Assembly (NCBI GenBank): GCA_964057225.1
Contig: OZ059896.1
Location: 17,496,501 to 17,560,500 of the forward strand
Length of the DNA stretch: 64,000 bases
Direction of reading: 5' to 3'
Source of the DNA: Auanema rhodensis
Lineage: Eukaryota > Nematoda > Chromadorea > Rhabditida > Rhabditidae
This document shows, piece by piece, positions 24,958-38,200 of this stretch. Positions within the stretch are counted from its first letter, which is position 1. Each line of letters starts with the position of its first letter. Below the pieces are notes generated by a model, which made no database searches, was not told the DNA's origin, and worked only from the letters and a program-made list of their open reading frames with translations. The position numbers were made by a program, and so were the translations under genes.

Positions 24958-26811
24958 CTACACAATTTCAAATGAAAATGTGATCAATTCAATACATTAA
25001 CTGTTAATGATCGTAGAACAAGATAATAAGATGTTCAAAATTTTATTTCATTCATTTCTATTCGAATTCATTTAATTGATTTTAGTCTATAAACTTTGGT
25101 GTTCAGAAAGAGATGTTCAGATGGCAACACAATCCAACCTCTGTACCCTCAGTTTGATAAAAACTGACGATCGTGTTGAGATGAAAAGACAAATGATCCA
25201 ATAACGAAATTTCATTTAAAGATTTCTCGCAACACCCTCTCTCTCTATGTGAGAAGGTGCTGTAACAATTTCAGAATTCGCAGACGGCAAATGTTCTATA
25301 CTTTTGCCATTTATTAAAATATTTTTCAACAAAAAAAAAAGAAGTTTCTCTGACATTTTACTTGAAATTTTGAAGTTCGTGTTATATTCAAACATTATAT
25401 CAACAAAATAAATAAATAGATTATAATGAATGTTGTTTTCTACTAGATATCAAACAAAGTCTTTCATCAGCTTGACATCCAATGACGTTCAAATCTCTTC
25501 AGCTCTTAAAACTTCAAAATTTTTTATTATGAGTCAATGTTAGTTTGAAAAAAAAGAGGATTAATACTAATTAACAGATGAAAGAATTCTTTTTCATCTT
25601 GTTTTCGAACATTTATTATATTATATAAATATTTAAATAAACTTTACAAAAAGAAAACAAATTTATATTATATGTATTTTTATTATTCAAAATTTTGTAT
25701 ATTATATTCAATTTTGTCGAACTTCAACATTTCAATTTTAGAATATTATTTGAAGAACATGAAAAATGAAAATCAGCGCTAATTGGTTTTTTTAATAGTT
25801 ATGTAATGCATGTCAATTTGTTTTTCTTAAATTTCAAAACCCAAATACATAGTTTTAGTAATTCAATATTATTTGTTATATTATATATAATTTTATAATA
25901 AGAGGACCATGTGCTAAGCACAATTAATTTTCTTTTTTTTTCTTTTTAAACAAAAAAAAAGAATAATTGGAATAGGTCTGACCTTTGATTTGCATGATTG
26001 GAGAAATAAATTGATGAAAAAATAGTTTTAAACGAGAACATATAACAACATGAATTCTATAAATATAAGAATTGAATATCTATGAACATATGATGTAAAT
26101 TTTGTTTTTAAATTAAAATATATGTATATAAGAATATAATATCAATTAAATAATAATTAATTGATGTAAAATTTAATGAAGACAAGGTGAGAGAAAGATA
26201 CATTGATTAGTGCATGTGATTTAAAATGTAATCAGATTTCATTTATCTTTAAGCTTATCTTGACTAATATCAAAAATCATTTCATTTTACATCATCTTCT
26301 GTGTCTCTTGAAACATCTGTGAAGAGATAATGTGCAATAACCGGAAGATATTCGAGTAAGTTGCATAAATGCCAGAAGAAGTGTTAGGATAGACAACCAT
26401 CCCATAGGCATTCGAATTGTGATTTATGAATAATAATAATTAATAAAGTTATATATATATATATAACAATTAATAAAAAAAACAAAATAATTAAATAAAA
26501 TAAGATTTATTATTTTTTTGTATTTCAAACTACAACAAACATAAAAACAGTATTGATGAAAAAAAAGAAAACCCGTAATCATTGAATAAACAAAGAAAAA
26601 GCTATACTATTACATGTGCAACCGGGATAATTAAGTTAAGATTTCAGAAATTATTATAATTCTTTAGTGTTTTTTATACATATTATCTTAAATACATTTC
26701 TTTTTTAAAGCAACTTGCATAATACTCTCAAAATATGAAAAATGACGAGATTGAACAGATGAAAAAATTTCGAAAAAAAACTAAAATTTTCAGGAAAAAT
26801 AATACAAACAC
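24958..26811. other. AT-rich spacer between PDZRN exon and TRIM-like gene
   Basis: Mostly very AT-rich and without exons of the PDZ domains expected upstream of the PDZRN exon at 24901-24957. The only compositional break is a better-balanced patch at about 26270-26415, which carries the small secreted-peptide candidate listed separately. Confidence 0.5.
26292..26411 (-). CDS. Candidate small secreted peptide, 39 aa
   Basis: On the minus strand an ATG at 26411 opens a 39-codon frame ending with TGA at 26292. The N-terminus looks like a signal peptide: a short polar start (MPMG), a hydrophobic core (WLSILTLLLAFM) and a small-residue stretch (ISSG). The remaining segment has two cysteines and a very basic end (CFKRHRR). 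Local GC content is clearly above the flanking DNA, which fits coding sequence. It could also be the first exon of a spliced gene. No family is recognised, and an open frame of this length can arise by chance. Confidence 0.3.
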   Translation of the reverse strand: MPMGWLSILTLLLAFMQLTRISSGYCTLSLHRCFKRHRR

Positions 26812-29800
26812 TTAGCGACATCCTCGACCGAAAATAGCTTTCCAAAAGGCTTTGAAACGGCCACCTTCACGCTTGATTTTTGTTTTGGAACGAAGGTCTT
26901 GGAGTCGTTGGAGGCGTCTGAGCTCAATAAGATGATCATCGATCATTTGAAGTCGTTGATCAGCTCTACGGACGTCGTCTTCGGGTAGGTTAGATTCAGC
27001 TGAGCGGGCACGAGCAGCTTCAATGATAAGAAGGGCAACGGTAGCTTGGTCACAGACATCAGAAAAAAGATGACAGAGGTAAGCCAAATCATCTAAGCAA
27101 TCAACTCGCTCGGGATGACAGGCAGGGAATGATTTGGCAGCAATCTTCATAATTTGGGCATAGGCGAACTGTACGCTCTTCCAGATGTTTTTACGGCTGG
27201 TACGTCCTTTCTCATTACGTTTGCGAGAAAGTACATTGAGTTGATAGAAACAGTTGAGAAGAGCATCAGCAAAGAGAGGGAGATCCTCAGCGTGAACCTC
27301 ACCATAGGTGATTTCGGTGATGATTTGAGTAGCTTGAAGATACGCAAGCTTTCTCTCTTCAATAGTGTCTTTTGGTGAGATAGAGTCAAGGATCATTCCA
27401 AGTTGTGTGGAGTTTTCATCCGAATTAAGAATAGCAAGAAGGGTTGAGAGAGCTTCTCTGGTAAGAGAATCATCTGATCTGAGGGATAGTCTAGATTGAC
27501 GAACAGCAGAGTCTGAAAAGGAGAAAATAAGCAAAATTGTATAACAAATATGTGAAAAAAAAGAAAAAGAGGTAAACGAAGTAGAAACTCACTGCTTTTC
27601 TTCAATCGGTTTTGTTGCAGTTGCTCATCTCCGTTATGCTTTTCAGTTTGTACACTCTTCTCTAACAAGGTATTCATCTTAGTAATTCGAGAGAAGTTGT
27701 GAATTTGTTGATTACGAATAACACTGAAAAGAAGAAAATAAATAAAATAATATTATATTATATTCTAAATAATATATGAAAGAAATCTATATGAACGATA
27801 TGATAAAGGTGCGAATGAATAGACATCTACAGAGATAGAGATGAAGAGAGTGAGCGGATAAAACTAGATATTTGAACAGTCGAAAGATACTTCAAGAGTG
27901 TTTTCCGCTCTCTAAGCTTCATCGCCTTTCTCCAAATTCTCTTTCGCAACATTATACATATATAGATAGTTGATCACAAAGAGATATTACTTTCATTTCT
28001 GTAAATAGGGAAGAAAAACGAACTTGAGTTTAGTAGGTGGAATAAGCTTTGGCTCTTCGACTCTGTGAATAGTTTTATCGATGTGCGATAGTACTTCGCT
28101 GAGTAGTGTCTGCTTTTGAGCATGAAGGATAGGAGTATGGCTTGAACCTTTGCGTCCAATTTCCTTTAGACGATGATCGAATGCGTCTGATGCATCAAGC
28201 ATCTTACGACGGATTTCACGAAGCTCTGACAGCACCTAGAAGAAGATAGCGTTGCAGAAGCGGTTCGATGTAAGAAAATGCTAAACATACCTTAAGTTGG
28301 CTAGTTTCCATTTGTGGAATTGAAAAAAGACGATGACCGTTATGGCTATTGACACAACACTCAAGGCAGGAGTATTTCTGAAAAATCAGGATAGATTAGA
28401 AAGGGTTTTTATTTATCACATAACAAGATGAATAATTAGAAAAAAAATTAGAAAAAGTTCAGAGGAATGTGATCAAGAAGGGTTTTTACTCACCAAAGTT
28501 CCAGAATTGTTGCACATGACACAGTAGCGAGCGATCTTTGCAAGATTTTTGGATGACAATTTACGGTGACAATCCAGGCATCTGTAAACAATAAAATATA
28601 ATAAAAATTAATTGAATTACAGTAATGAAGCATGAGATAGTGTGAGATGAGATGGAGGGGCGGACATCCAAAACAGCTGGCAGTTTCAAATACGGTCTGG
28701 CCTTGTGCCAAAGGTATCATATTGCCATTCGATTTGTTGTCGACTTTCTTACCCACTCACTCATCAGATCATTGAACTCGTTTTGAATGATGTTTCAAAT
28801 TGCATTAAGTGGTGTTTATATAGAAAACATGTAAACAAGCCGATATTCGACCCGAATTTTCATTTTTTTGACAATATAAACCAGTAATCTTTATATATTT
28901 TATGGAAAAGACGATAAAACACATACCTTTGATGCTTTGCTTCACGACTCTTCTCAGCTAGACTTCTGACAGCAGTTCCTAACTTCTTCTCTCGTTCGAT
29001 TACAGTAACTTCAGGAGTATGAAGTACAGTAGTGTTATTGAATTCTCGTCCACGTTGAACGGTTTCGAGCATTTCTGAAGAGAATAATCTTAATTTTCCC
29101 GGAAATATCATCAACATCTATATTTGTGTCAAACACCAGCTGCCATCTGGCTATAATTAGAGGATTGGCTTTCAAAAAAACTGAATATAATGAAGGAAAT
29201 ATGATAATATTCTATCCTTTTTCATCTCAGAAGCTTGGATTAGAAGAGAAGCATATGATGATGATGATGCAAATCGAAAACAATATTATGGCACTTATGA
29301 CCTAATTTGATTTTCTGCTTTTAGAGCTTAGATATGAATGTTGTAATCATGTATTAATGCTTACTCAGCCTATGTCATGCTGTCTAGAGTTATGAACTGT
29401 CAGGAGGAGTTGATGGCACACTGACTGTAAAACGATCACATCACATGACCTTATAGAGTATAAGGGTGATATGACTTCGAGGAGGAAAAAGTTCATAAAA
29501 TGGTTATTTGGGAATTTGTTGAAAACCCAAAAGGAAACTGTTTTATTGCAAAATCTTCAATGTTTTTCTTGAAAAAAAATGAAAAATGTGGATGAAGATG
29601 AAATAGATCAAGTTGATGCTGAACCAATGGATTACATGCATCATTAAGTATTTTTCTTGTAGATGTTTTTTTTTTGAAAACGTGAAGGACTAGAAGAACT
29701 TTTGTGGGAAAAGGAATAGAATTTGTAGACTGGATTTAGTGAATTCTGATAGTTTGTATAAGCAGGACAAGAGATTATCTGCTCACAACATCTTCACAGT

Positions 29801-30271
29801 CATTCTACACAGCACGGAGCTCAAGTGCTAGGCGTCTAATGGGGGGTGATTAGATAAGACAATTGTTTGGTATAGACTGAGAACCAGAAAAAAAACCAGA
29901 AAAAAGCGGAAGGTTTTGAATTTTAAAAAATATTTTGTTTGGCGGAAAACTTACTACATAAGTCGTAATTGGTGGGAGCTGAACGGGCAACAGCAGTGCT
30001 GAACGATGCACGACAAGTAGGGCAATTGATGGAATCCAATAGATAATACTATAAGAAAGAGTATATTGAAAACTGTTTATGTACAGATGATACTTACCTG
30101 TTGATGACAACAGATGCTAAACAGGCATTGTTCACAGAAGTTATGTCCACAGGGCAGTATCTTAGGTGGACGATGCTGAGCATCAAATGGCTCCATGCAT
30201 ACTTCGCATGAGATAACTTCGTCTCCTTCAATAAGGAAGGATACTAAACGGCCACACGTAGTGTCGACCAT
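26812..30271 (-). CDS. RING finger / B-box (TRIM-like) protein, 8 exons, 544 aa
   Basis: Exons 30271-30098, 30048-29955, 29074-28927, 28581-28494, 28377-28291, 28235-28024, 27723-27593 and 27512-26812 join in frame (1635 nt). Residues about 25-75 form a C3HC4 RING (CEVCMEPFD, PCGHNFCEQC, CPTC), the E2-binding module of ubiquitin ligases. A B-box-like zinc region follows (CLDC, CVMC, CLECC, SHNGH) across exons 4-5, then a helical, probably coiled-coil segment (VLSELREIRRKMLDASDAF). The long last exon (233 codons) is helical and ends in a basic tail (FGRGCR). No NHL, SPRY or FN3 domain is visible. Likely role: E3 ubiquitin ligase, substrate unknown. The ATG lies 2 nt after a TTTTAG acceptor. 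The exon 2-exon 3 intron is 880 nt; the others are mostly shorter. Confidence 0.85.
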
Positions 30272-30601
30272 CTCTAAAACAGACAAAAAAATTAGTGAAA
30301 TTCTGCTAGAAGACAGGAAAAAACGAATGAAAACAGTTGAAAGATTGAAGAACAAAATCGGAGGATAAGCACCTCGAACAAGGAGGTAGAATAGACGACA
30401 GCAGGTGAGATTGCAAGAGAAAAAACATCTGTTAGAACATGAGAAAAGAGCCGACACGAGAAAGAAAGAGAGAATAGGCTGAAAATCAGATGATGAGATA
30501 AGATTTGGTAAATCAAATATATTTTTTAAAATATTGAAATTTTAGCAGAAATATTTGCAGAGTGCAACGATTTAAATCTAAAGAGCTAAATTAGGTAACT
30601 A

Positions 30602-30618
30602 GAATGACGTCGTCATTC
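30602..30618. promoter_or_regulatory. Perfect 8+1+8 inverted repeat with CRE-like half-sites
   Basis: The sequence gaatgacg-t-cgtcattc is a perfect dyad with TGACG half-sites, of the kind bound by bZIP (CREB/ATF) factors. It lies 331 bp upstream of the TRIM-like start codon, so it may belong to that promoter. Function is inferred only from the motif. Confidence 0.3.
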
Positions 30619-32254
30619 CAGCAGCAAAAAAGAAATAGAAAAAACTGTGTGATGATGGCAGTGTCATTCGATAGAAATTTCATTGAAAGGACATTTAGAC
30701 ATGAAACTATCAAAGCGGGTGAGTCGCCCGAATTAACATTAGAAAACCGGCAAGTTTCTTCAGAATCTTGCGACATTTAATTGTTGAAATCAGAAAAAGG
30801 ATATGTAAATGCTTGTAATCAGAGATGAATTTTGAACAAAAAATCATTTGAAATATAAAGTGAAGAATAGAGAGAGGAAGTGAATTAATAGAAGTGAGAA
30901 CTGTAGAACGCTAAATGATTTGTATCGGAGACAAGGTGAAGTGTGAGGGAATAAGTGAATATGAAGTTGAAAGAGAAAAGAGATGAAGCAATGAGTCGTA
31001 GCTCTTGAAGATGGTATTCAACACATCTGTTCAGCTATTGTGCTAGAAAAGGGATGATGAATAAGATGGAAGATAATAATTTTGAAAACTTTTTGTTTAA
31101 AATTGTACTGAGACTAGGCAGTTGATAAACAGAAAAGAGACAAGAACGTTTTGAATGAATGAAGTCAGAAAAACTTGAACTTTATCTATAAAGAAAAGGA
31201 AAAGAGAGAGGAAGATTTACATAAAGAGATTATTAAGAAATAACACATTGAGATATGAAGAAAGAGCTCGAAGACAGAAGATGTTCTTCCTAGGCAGAGT
31301 GAATGAATGAATGAATGCAATAGCTCCAGACTATGTATAGAAAGTTGTCGGAAGAAATAGCATCATAAAGTTTTCGGAACCAAATTCAGAAAAGACTGGT
31401 TATGATTGTAAAAAAATGGCCCTTATAGACGGGAAGACTCGGCACAACTCTCAAATGAAGTTGATTCTGTGATCTTATGATTGTAAATAAATATAGACTG
31501 ACTGAAAATTCAGAAGTTTGTGAACTGCCCCCACAATGAAGGGAACCTGGCCAGATTAGCGTTCAGGCTGGTGAGAGAAGAACCTTAGAGGGTTGAGAGT
31601 ATGAGTAGATTAGTGCAGCAGTCGTCATGAACTGGGAAAAGAGCCAGACCATCAGATGAAAATGGTTGGAATGAAAAAGTTATGTGAAAAATGAGTATTA
31701 TAAGAATTTTGAAGATAAAACTACATAAGTTGACAGAAAAGTTGAATCAAATTCAAAAAAAAACTTTTGGTAAGTCACTAGAATGAAATATTGAGTTAGT
31801 AAAGAAGTTATTTCAATATAAATAAAAAAGAAATTGTTTATAGCATAAGTTTCTAAGAAAAAAATTTAATCTAAAATTTATAAAAAAAAACATTTGGTGA
31901 AAGAATGGTTCACGTCATGTGATATCAACTGAATGAGTTAAAGTAAATATGAGTAAGGTAACACATGAGTGACCAGTGGTCATGGTTTCTTATCTGATTA
32001 GTGCTTGAAACTTAGATAGAACTTGTGCCCGTTGCTAAGTTTGTTATCTGGTATATCCATCAGAAGTTGTAAGAGATCAACTGCACGAGCCGACCATCCA
32101 GACTGTTAGAACCTCCGGTCATCAAGGGGCGGATCGTCTTCTTGATTTACTGTGGCAAGCGAGAGAGAGAGACAGGGGAGGAGAAGATGGAAGGGCCGGG
32201 GTTCTTCTGGCTGATGTTGATGATGAATGGAAGAATAAGGAGATAGCTTGCTGT

Positions 32255-32290
32255 GTCCGGCTCCGCCCCTATTTATGAGTTAAGGGTCCT
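32255..32290 (-). promoter_or_regulatory. Candidate core promoter (TATA-like plus GC box), minus strand
   Basis: Read on the minus strand, CATAAATA is followed directly by GGGGCGGAG and then a CT-rich segment ending near a CACA|GTAAAT donor-like site around 32145. This could be the transcription start and a non-coding first exon for the TRIM-like or PDZRN gene downstream. It stands out because such GC-rich motifs are rare in this DNA. Confidence 0.25.
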
Positions 32291-35200
32291 TGAAAATGAG
32301 TTTCTAGACATCCCGAAAGAATGAAGTAATCAGTCTGGTAATATCATAGAGCCTGATGATAAGAACAAAAAAATTGTGAAGTCCGATAAAACTTTGACAC
32401 CTTGGGAGATACAAAATACCTGAGGTATTGTCAGATTCACGGTGTCCTAAGCCTAATGGCATATTACTGTCTGAAAGTGTAACTAGCTGTAAGTATATCT
32501 TAGAGATATACTAATTTAGTAGTTTTTATCAATGAAATAAAAAAAATTATATTATTTAAACTATAAAACTAAAAGAATGAATGAACAATCATTTATAATT
32601 CTTGTATTTTATATTTAAAAATAGGCGTTATGGTTTAATACTTCAAAGTTGCAGAGTCTGAATAAAAGAATCATTAAAAAGATCATTAATTGAATCATAT
32701 ACGACAATTTCATATAACTTCTATATATTTTCAAATGAATTCTTCTAAATATAGTTTAATGACTTTGAAAAGTTTCAACTTAAGATTTTCATTATTGGTG
32801 GTCTACAAAATGATTTTATAGTTCATAGTCATTAGGAAATAAACGATGAAATGAATAATAAAACCTTTTTACAGAACCAGAAGATACAAACGACAAAAAT
32901 TTTCTTTCATTTATACCCAAATAAAGAATAAGAAGAAACTATCGTCATGTGTCGTTAGTCTGTATGTGAATTCAACTTTTAGTGTTGTTTATTAATAAAT
33001 ATATATATATAATATGATATAGTATATGAATATGAATTGAGAAGAAGATAAGTTTAAAGTTAGAAGAGAATGAATATTTGATGAATTCTTTCCAAATAGA
33101 TTAAAACTGGATAAAAAAGGTAAATAGGCTTTTAAATCCGTGAAAGGTTACTGACAATTACTGCTTGTTGCGCTGACAAAAGGTTGTCAACATGTTTGTT
33201 GCTGGTTTTATTCGATTTGACCCGAACTAGAGTAAGATATATGTATTTTATTCTTTTTGGATATAACTTTTTAGGTTGAAATCGTTTTACATAATATTCT
33301 TATGAGTAAATCAAAGTTCACGTGATGTGATTAACGTGTATTGCGTTTCTTCATTAATTCACGTAATCTCATTGTAAGAATATGCTAATTACTAGTATTA
33401 TATGTTACATTTGAATCTAATTTTCAAGGATATGAATGAGAAAATTTTAAAAATCAATTCGATTGCGTTCGTATGATATATAACCTCAAGTAGCTGAGAA
33501 AAATATCAAATTCGCATAGTTGGGAAGGGCAAGCCTGAACGAATTGACTTCGATCGAACATATAGACTAATGCGAGAAACTGATTTATCCTTCCGACAAC
33601 ATATAGATACTTCAATTAGAAGCTTATTCCCAGACTTCTTTCCGGTTAATAGTAGTAGTATAAACTTCTAGTTAAGTCAAGTGGCTTAAAGTTTTCCCAC
33701 CTAAGTGACTGCCACGTATAGCCGGATTACCGTATTTATCGGTCGGAAGGCTTTTGCATGGTAGAGTCGGATGTATATATCATATAGAATGGATAATGAA
33801 ACGCTAATAAATACGCAACAAGGCATGATGTGAATGAAGTAAGTAAGTCATGGATAGTCCATTGATACGTAAACTTCATAACCAATAAAGCTTGCAACAC
33901 CGCAAAAGGTAATCAAACACATGGCGTCATATGTTGGATCGCGTGCGAATGAGTAGCTTCCGTTGCGCAAAAAAATGAAAAAAGCCGAATAAATATAAGG
34001 ATGTGAATGAAAAAGTGAATAAGAACATTATTCCAAAAATTGTTAAGAAAACAATAGTAATTGAACGAAGAAATACCATTACTTGACTTAAAATCTGAAC
34101 AAATGGTATAAGATTTAGCTTTTAGACAAATAACTTGAATTGAAAGAAATCAAGTAAGATGATTAATCTTAAAACAACTACAACAAATCATCTTCATCTT
34201 TCAATGTCTATAAACAATTAGGATCTAGTTCAATTAAACTATGATGAAGTATGAAATAAGCTACGAAAATGCTTCGAAATCTTTGCTTATTGTGAAACAA
34301 ACATGAGGCGGCTCAAACTTCATTTAGAGAGTGAGTATGATATAATGGTATATGGCTTAGGTCATACGCATGATTCATTCAGTATTATCGAATTTTACAC
34401 CTTTCTAATCGATGTTATTATTGGTTGAAAAGGGGAGAGGGGGTGTGAACCACTTTTTTCTCATGAAAACATTGAAGTTCTTTCAGGTTTTACCTCTCTA
34501 GCTTTTCGAGAACGATGATGGGCGTCGACCCATATACGCTGCTGTTGGCAGTACAGCTGATGAATCTATTCGAAAGAGATAGCATCACTACCGACCTCGG
34601 CTGACAAGCCTGACAGGCGGCATACTCTTAAGACCATTATGTTTGCGGAAAATTCGGAAGAAACTTATTGAATTGTCTTCTGGATTGTTTTCTGATCTTT
34701 AAGTTTTTGTTGAAAGTCATCTCTCAATGTTATATCGGTAATTAGCGTTATGGGGGCTAGCAGAAAACTGATACGCTTGGGGGGTGGGGGTAGTAAAGAT
34801 ACAACCATCATGAGACTACCAGCAATGCATGTACAGACATTCAGTGTACAATCTGAAGCCGTTGGGATTGATGATAAATCTGGAATACAGAAATATGGTT
34901 CAGAATTTTCATCTGACTGCCAGAATCTTATCGTAAAAGCTTCCATTTGTGAAACACTTGACGTATATCATCTGATTTACAGCTCCTGTACATGAAGTAC
35001 AGTATGAATTGATATGGATACAGATGAACATGTTATTGAGAGTCAATTAACCAAGAATGTAAGATGCCTATAGGAAAGGTATGTTTCATTCAGCTATAGT
35101 TATATATCAGGATATCTTTTCCATCCTAACTATATGATATACAATTTTCCCAGTTATATTAAACTATTTCATATAGTTAAATCAGACTAATTTGACTTGA

Positions 35201-38200
35201 AGTAATGAACATAACATGCATCAACAAGCTGTCAGGTCGAGGATATACCGTAGCGGTCAGATGAAACAGGTTAGATGAACATGACAAGGAAGGGCACACT
35301 CCAACCTGTTATGTAATCGAGTAAGAAAAGTCCAAAAAACATATGTATATGGTCAAATGAGCACGAATAACAAGATTAGAATCTGGATTAGCTAATAGAA
35401 ACATAATAAAAAAAATAACAAAAGGATAAAAGATAAACATATATAATAAATAAAGATAATCAAACTAAGAAATCGGAAGAAATAAATTTTAATGACAGAT
35501 TTTTGTATCATTTGAAGATCATAAAATAATATTTATTGACATGATAGTAGTTTATGATAATAAGAAAATTCCGTTTGAAATGAAATAAACAATTTTTTCA
35601 AGAAATTCAAGTTTTAAGACACTTTTCCATATAATTCGCCATTTATATCAAACACATACAATAGTTACTAAAATAATGACGAGCATGACGATCTTATAAG
35701 TCGCCTTCGTCTTCTTTCAAGATATGATAGACATCTTTCATAGATTACGTTAGTGAGTTTCACAAAAAAACGAATAAGATGATGAAGTTCAGAGGCTTAT
35801 GATCATAATTATTATAATGAAATAGGAAAATCGGAAGAAAATAGCCAGAACAAGAGACGCACAGTTGGGAGTCAACATTGGATAAAAACTGGTTGATCTA
35901 AGATATATAGAAATATTTCTTAAACGATATATAAAGATATAGTTATCAAATATAAAAGGTGATATAATACGAAATGTGAATAAGAGGGAATTAAAATTTT
36001 TAATTCAATTAGTTGACTAATGATCTCTATTGTATGCTAGATAGAAGTGTTTAGCAGAAGTTTGAGAAATTAGCTTTAAATCATGTAGTCGGCGTTGGCA
36101 GACAAGTATTGTTGAAAGCCAGAGACATATTCAAATAAAAAAAACTTCTCGAAAACTTTAAAACCTTCTTAATATCGTAAACATCATAAAGAAGCTGAGC
36201 AATTAAGCAAAGTTAATGACTAGTTGTTTCCTTAAACGGGGGGCAACGATATCGGTTTCAACGTGAAAAGGGGGGGGGGAGATGAAGATGAAACCTGTTA
36301 GAAGTCTTTTAAGGAAATGCCGACATAAACTAGGCAGAAACCGTATACAGAAGAGAATTAGTTTGATTCAAAATAAGAGCGATAGATAGAGGGATTGCAG
36401 ATGGATGAGGCAATGTGTGCCAATGTAGCAAATCAGACTAGAAAGAGAGTTTTCGGAATATTCCAATTGTACTTCTCTCATCAAAACTTATTTGCCTTCA
36501 CTCAGTAGGTTGTCATGCCGGTGACCATTTCAAGATTTAAGGGATTTGCGATGATGATGATGTCCCGCATGGAACGTTATAGCTATCACTTCCATCACAG
36601 CTACTACTGTGTACACAACACCAAAATTGCCTTTATCCTCTCGGAAATTCTTTTAACCGTTTTAGCTGTGAGTGGTTATGTACATAAATGGATATAGTTA
36701 TAATATTGCTATGATTGACCTTATAAGTAGTAGCGGTTAGCTTACTAACTTTCTACCGAATATGTCATGAATATTAGAAGATAGTGAGAAGGGAAATCAA
36801 GTTTAAAAAATAGAAGCATAACTATAGTGATAATAAAAAAATTTAAATAAATAAAAAAAGATTTTGATAGAGATGTGAAGGAATGATGAATGAATAAACG
36901 AAAAAAAATATATATAAACAATAGAGCGAAATATTATATATTCTAACTAATATATTATTTTATTTAAGTATTATATATAATATAAAAAAATAAAATTAGT
37001 TGGTTAGTTATACGTATAGTTTAAAAAATAATAATTAGAACAACATTGCTATTACAGATCAACTGAACTAACTAACATATCTGCTAATTCACTGGCAGAA
37101 GTAGATCAATTGAAGGAGCAGATCAGATCAAGTAGCCAATAGTAATGACTCTAAGTAAAAATTGAAGTAAATGAAGAGATAATAATGAAGTGCATAAGAT
37201 CAAAACATACACAATTACTACTTAATACAACAGATGTAACTTATCTAAAACTCTATTATTGGTGATTATCCTGTCTGGGTTATGTCTGGGTTATGTCTGG
37301 GTCTTGTACATCATGTTCAACTTTAGTCTATCAACTTAATTTAATGATATTTTATTATTCACATAGCAACAATACACAAAATAATAAATTATTCAAATAA
37401 AGTCTTTGATCAAAATGATACCGAAAGAATTTTTTGAAAATGTCAAGAAATGCCAAAAGAAACTTGATTGTGAAAACATGATCTATGTTTACGAGATGTG
37501 TCATATAGGCTCTAAGGTTTTAAGTTCCGACAAAGCAAATTTGAGTTTGCTTAATGAGCAGCAAAATCATTAAAAAGCAAGAAGGGAACTTTTTAAATTT
37601 GTATTCATTAGCCATAAAACGAAAAACTGAAAGTACTGAACTTTTGGATAGGCCTGGCAACCGATACAGTTCAAGTTGTTTAGGGCTTGTTTGTATTGCT
37701 CAGGGTAGAATGCCGGCAGCAGTTTTGGTGGAGAGCCACCAGCTTAAGCAAATTGAACTGCATATAGTTACTGTTTAACATGTTTGTTATTCAACATTAT
37801 AGCCATATTTTCAAAAAAACATTTCATAAAGATGAATGATGATAGTTTCGAACAGCTAAATACCGCTTTCAACCTAATTTAGAATTAATTTATTCACATC
37901 ATGTATGCGTCGCAATGAGATGTCATTCGAAAATCTCTTTGTTCCACCTTCTTCATGACATTTCAAATGCAAATATATGATTCTTCATTAATTTCATTTG
38001 ACAAAACGCCGATTCTCGAAGCAATTTTAGAGGAAAATAACAAGAAAATTCTATAATATGAATGTAGACGAATATACACATATACAATTATAAAAAGAAA
38101 AATACAGCCATCATACATAAGAGACAGCGATCCGATTGGTGAAGAGCAATTAGAGTTAGAAGTGTCTTGACCAGAGGCAAAAACGGAAATGTTTCAGGCA

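Noticed and set aside
26812..30271. RING gene taken as the missing 5' end of the PDZRN gene
   Set aside because: The RING is followed by a B-box and a long last exon with its own stop at 26812, unlike the RING/TRAF/PDZ order of PDZRN; a separate gene is the simpler reading.
30077..30457. 126-aa minus-strand frame that includes the RING residues
   Set aside because: The upstream part is CT-tract translation. The acceptor at 30274 and the ATG at 30271 define the real exon, and the rest is shadow.
34750..34995. 81-aa frame with a GGGG run proposed as a gene
   Set aside because: No domain, no splice context, and the opposite strand is open too; kept only as a low-interest island.
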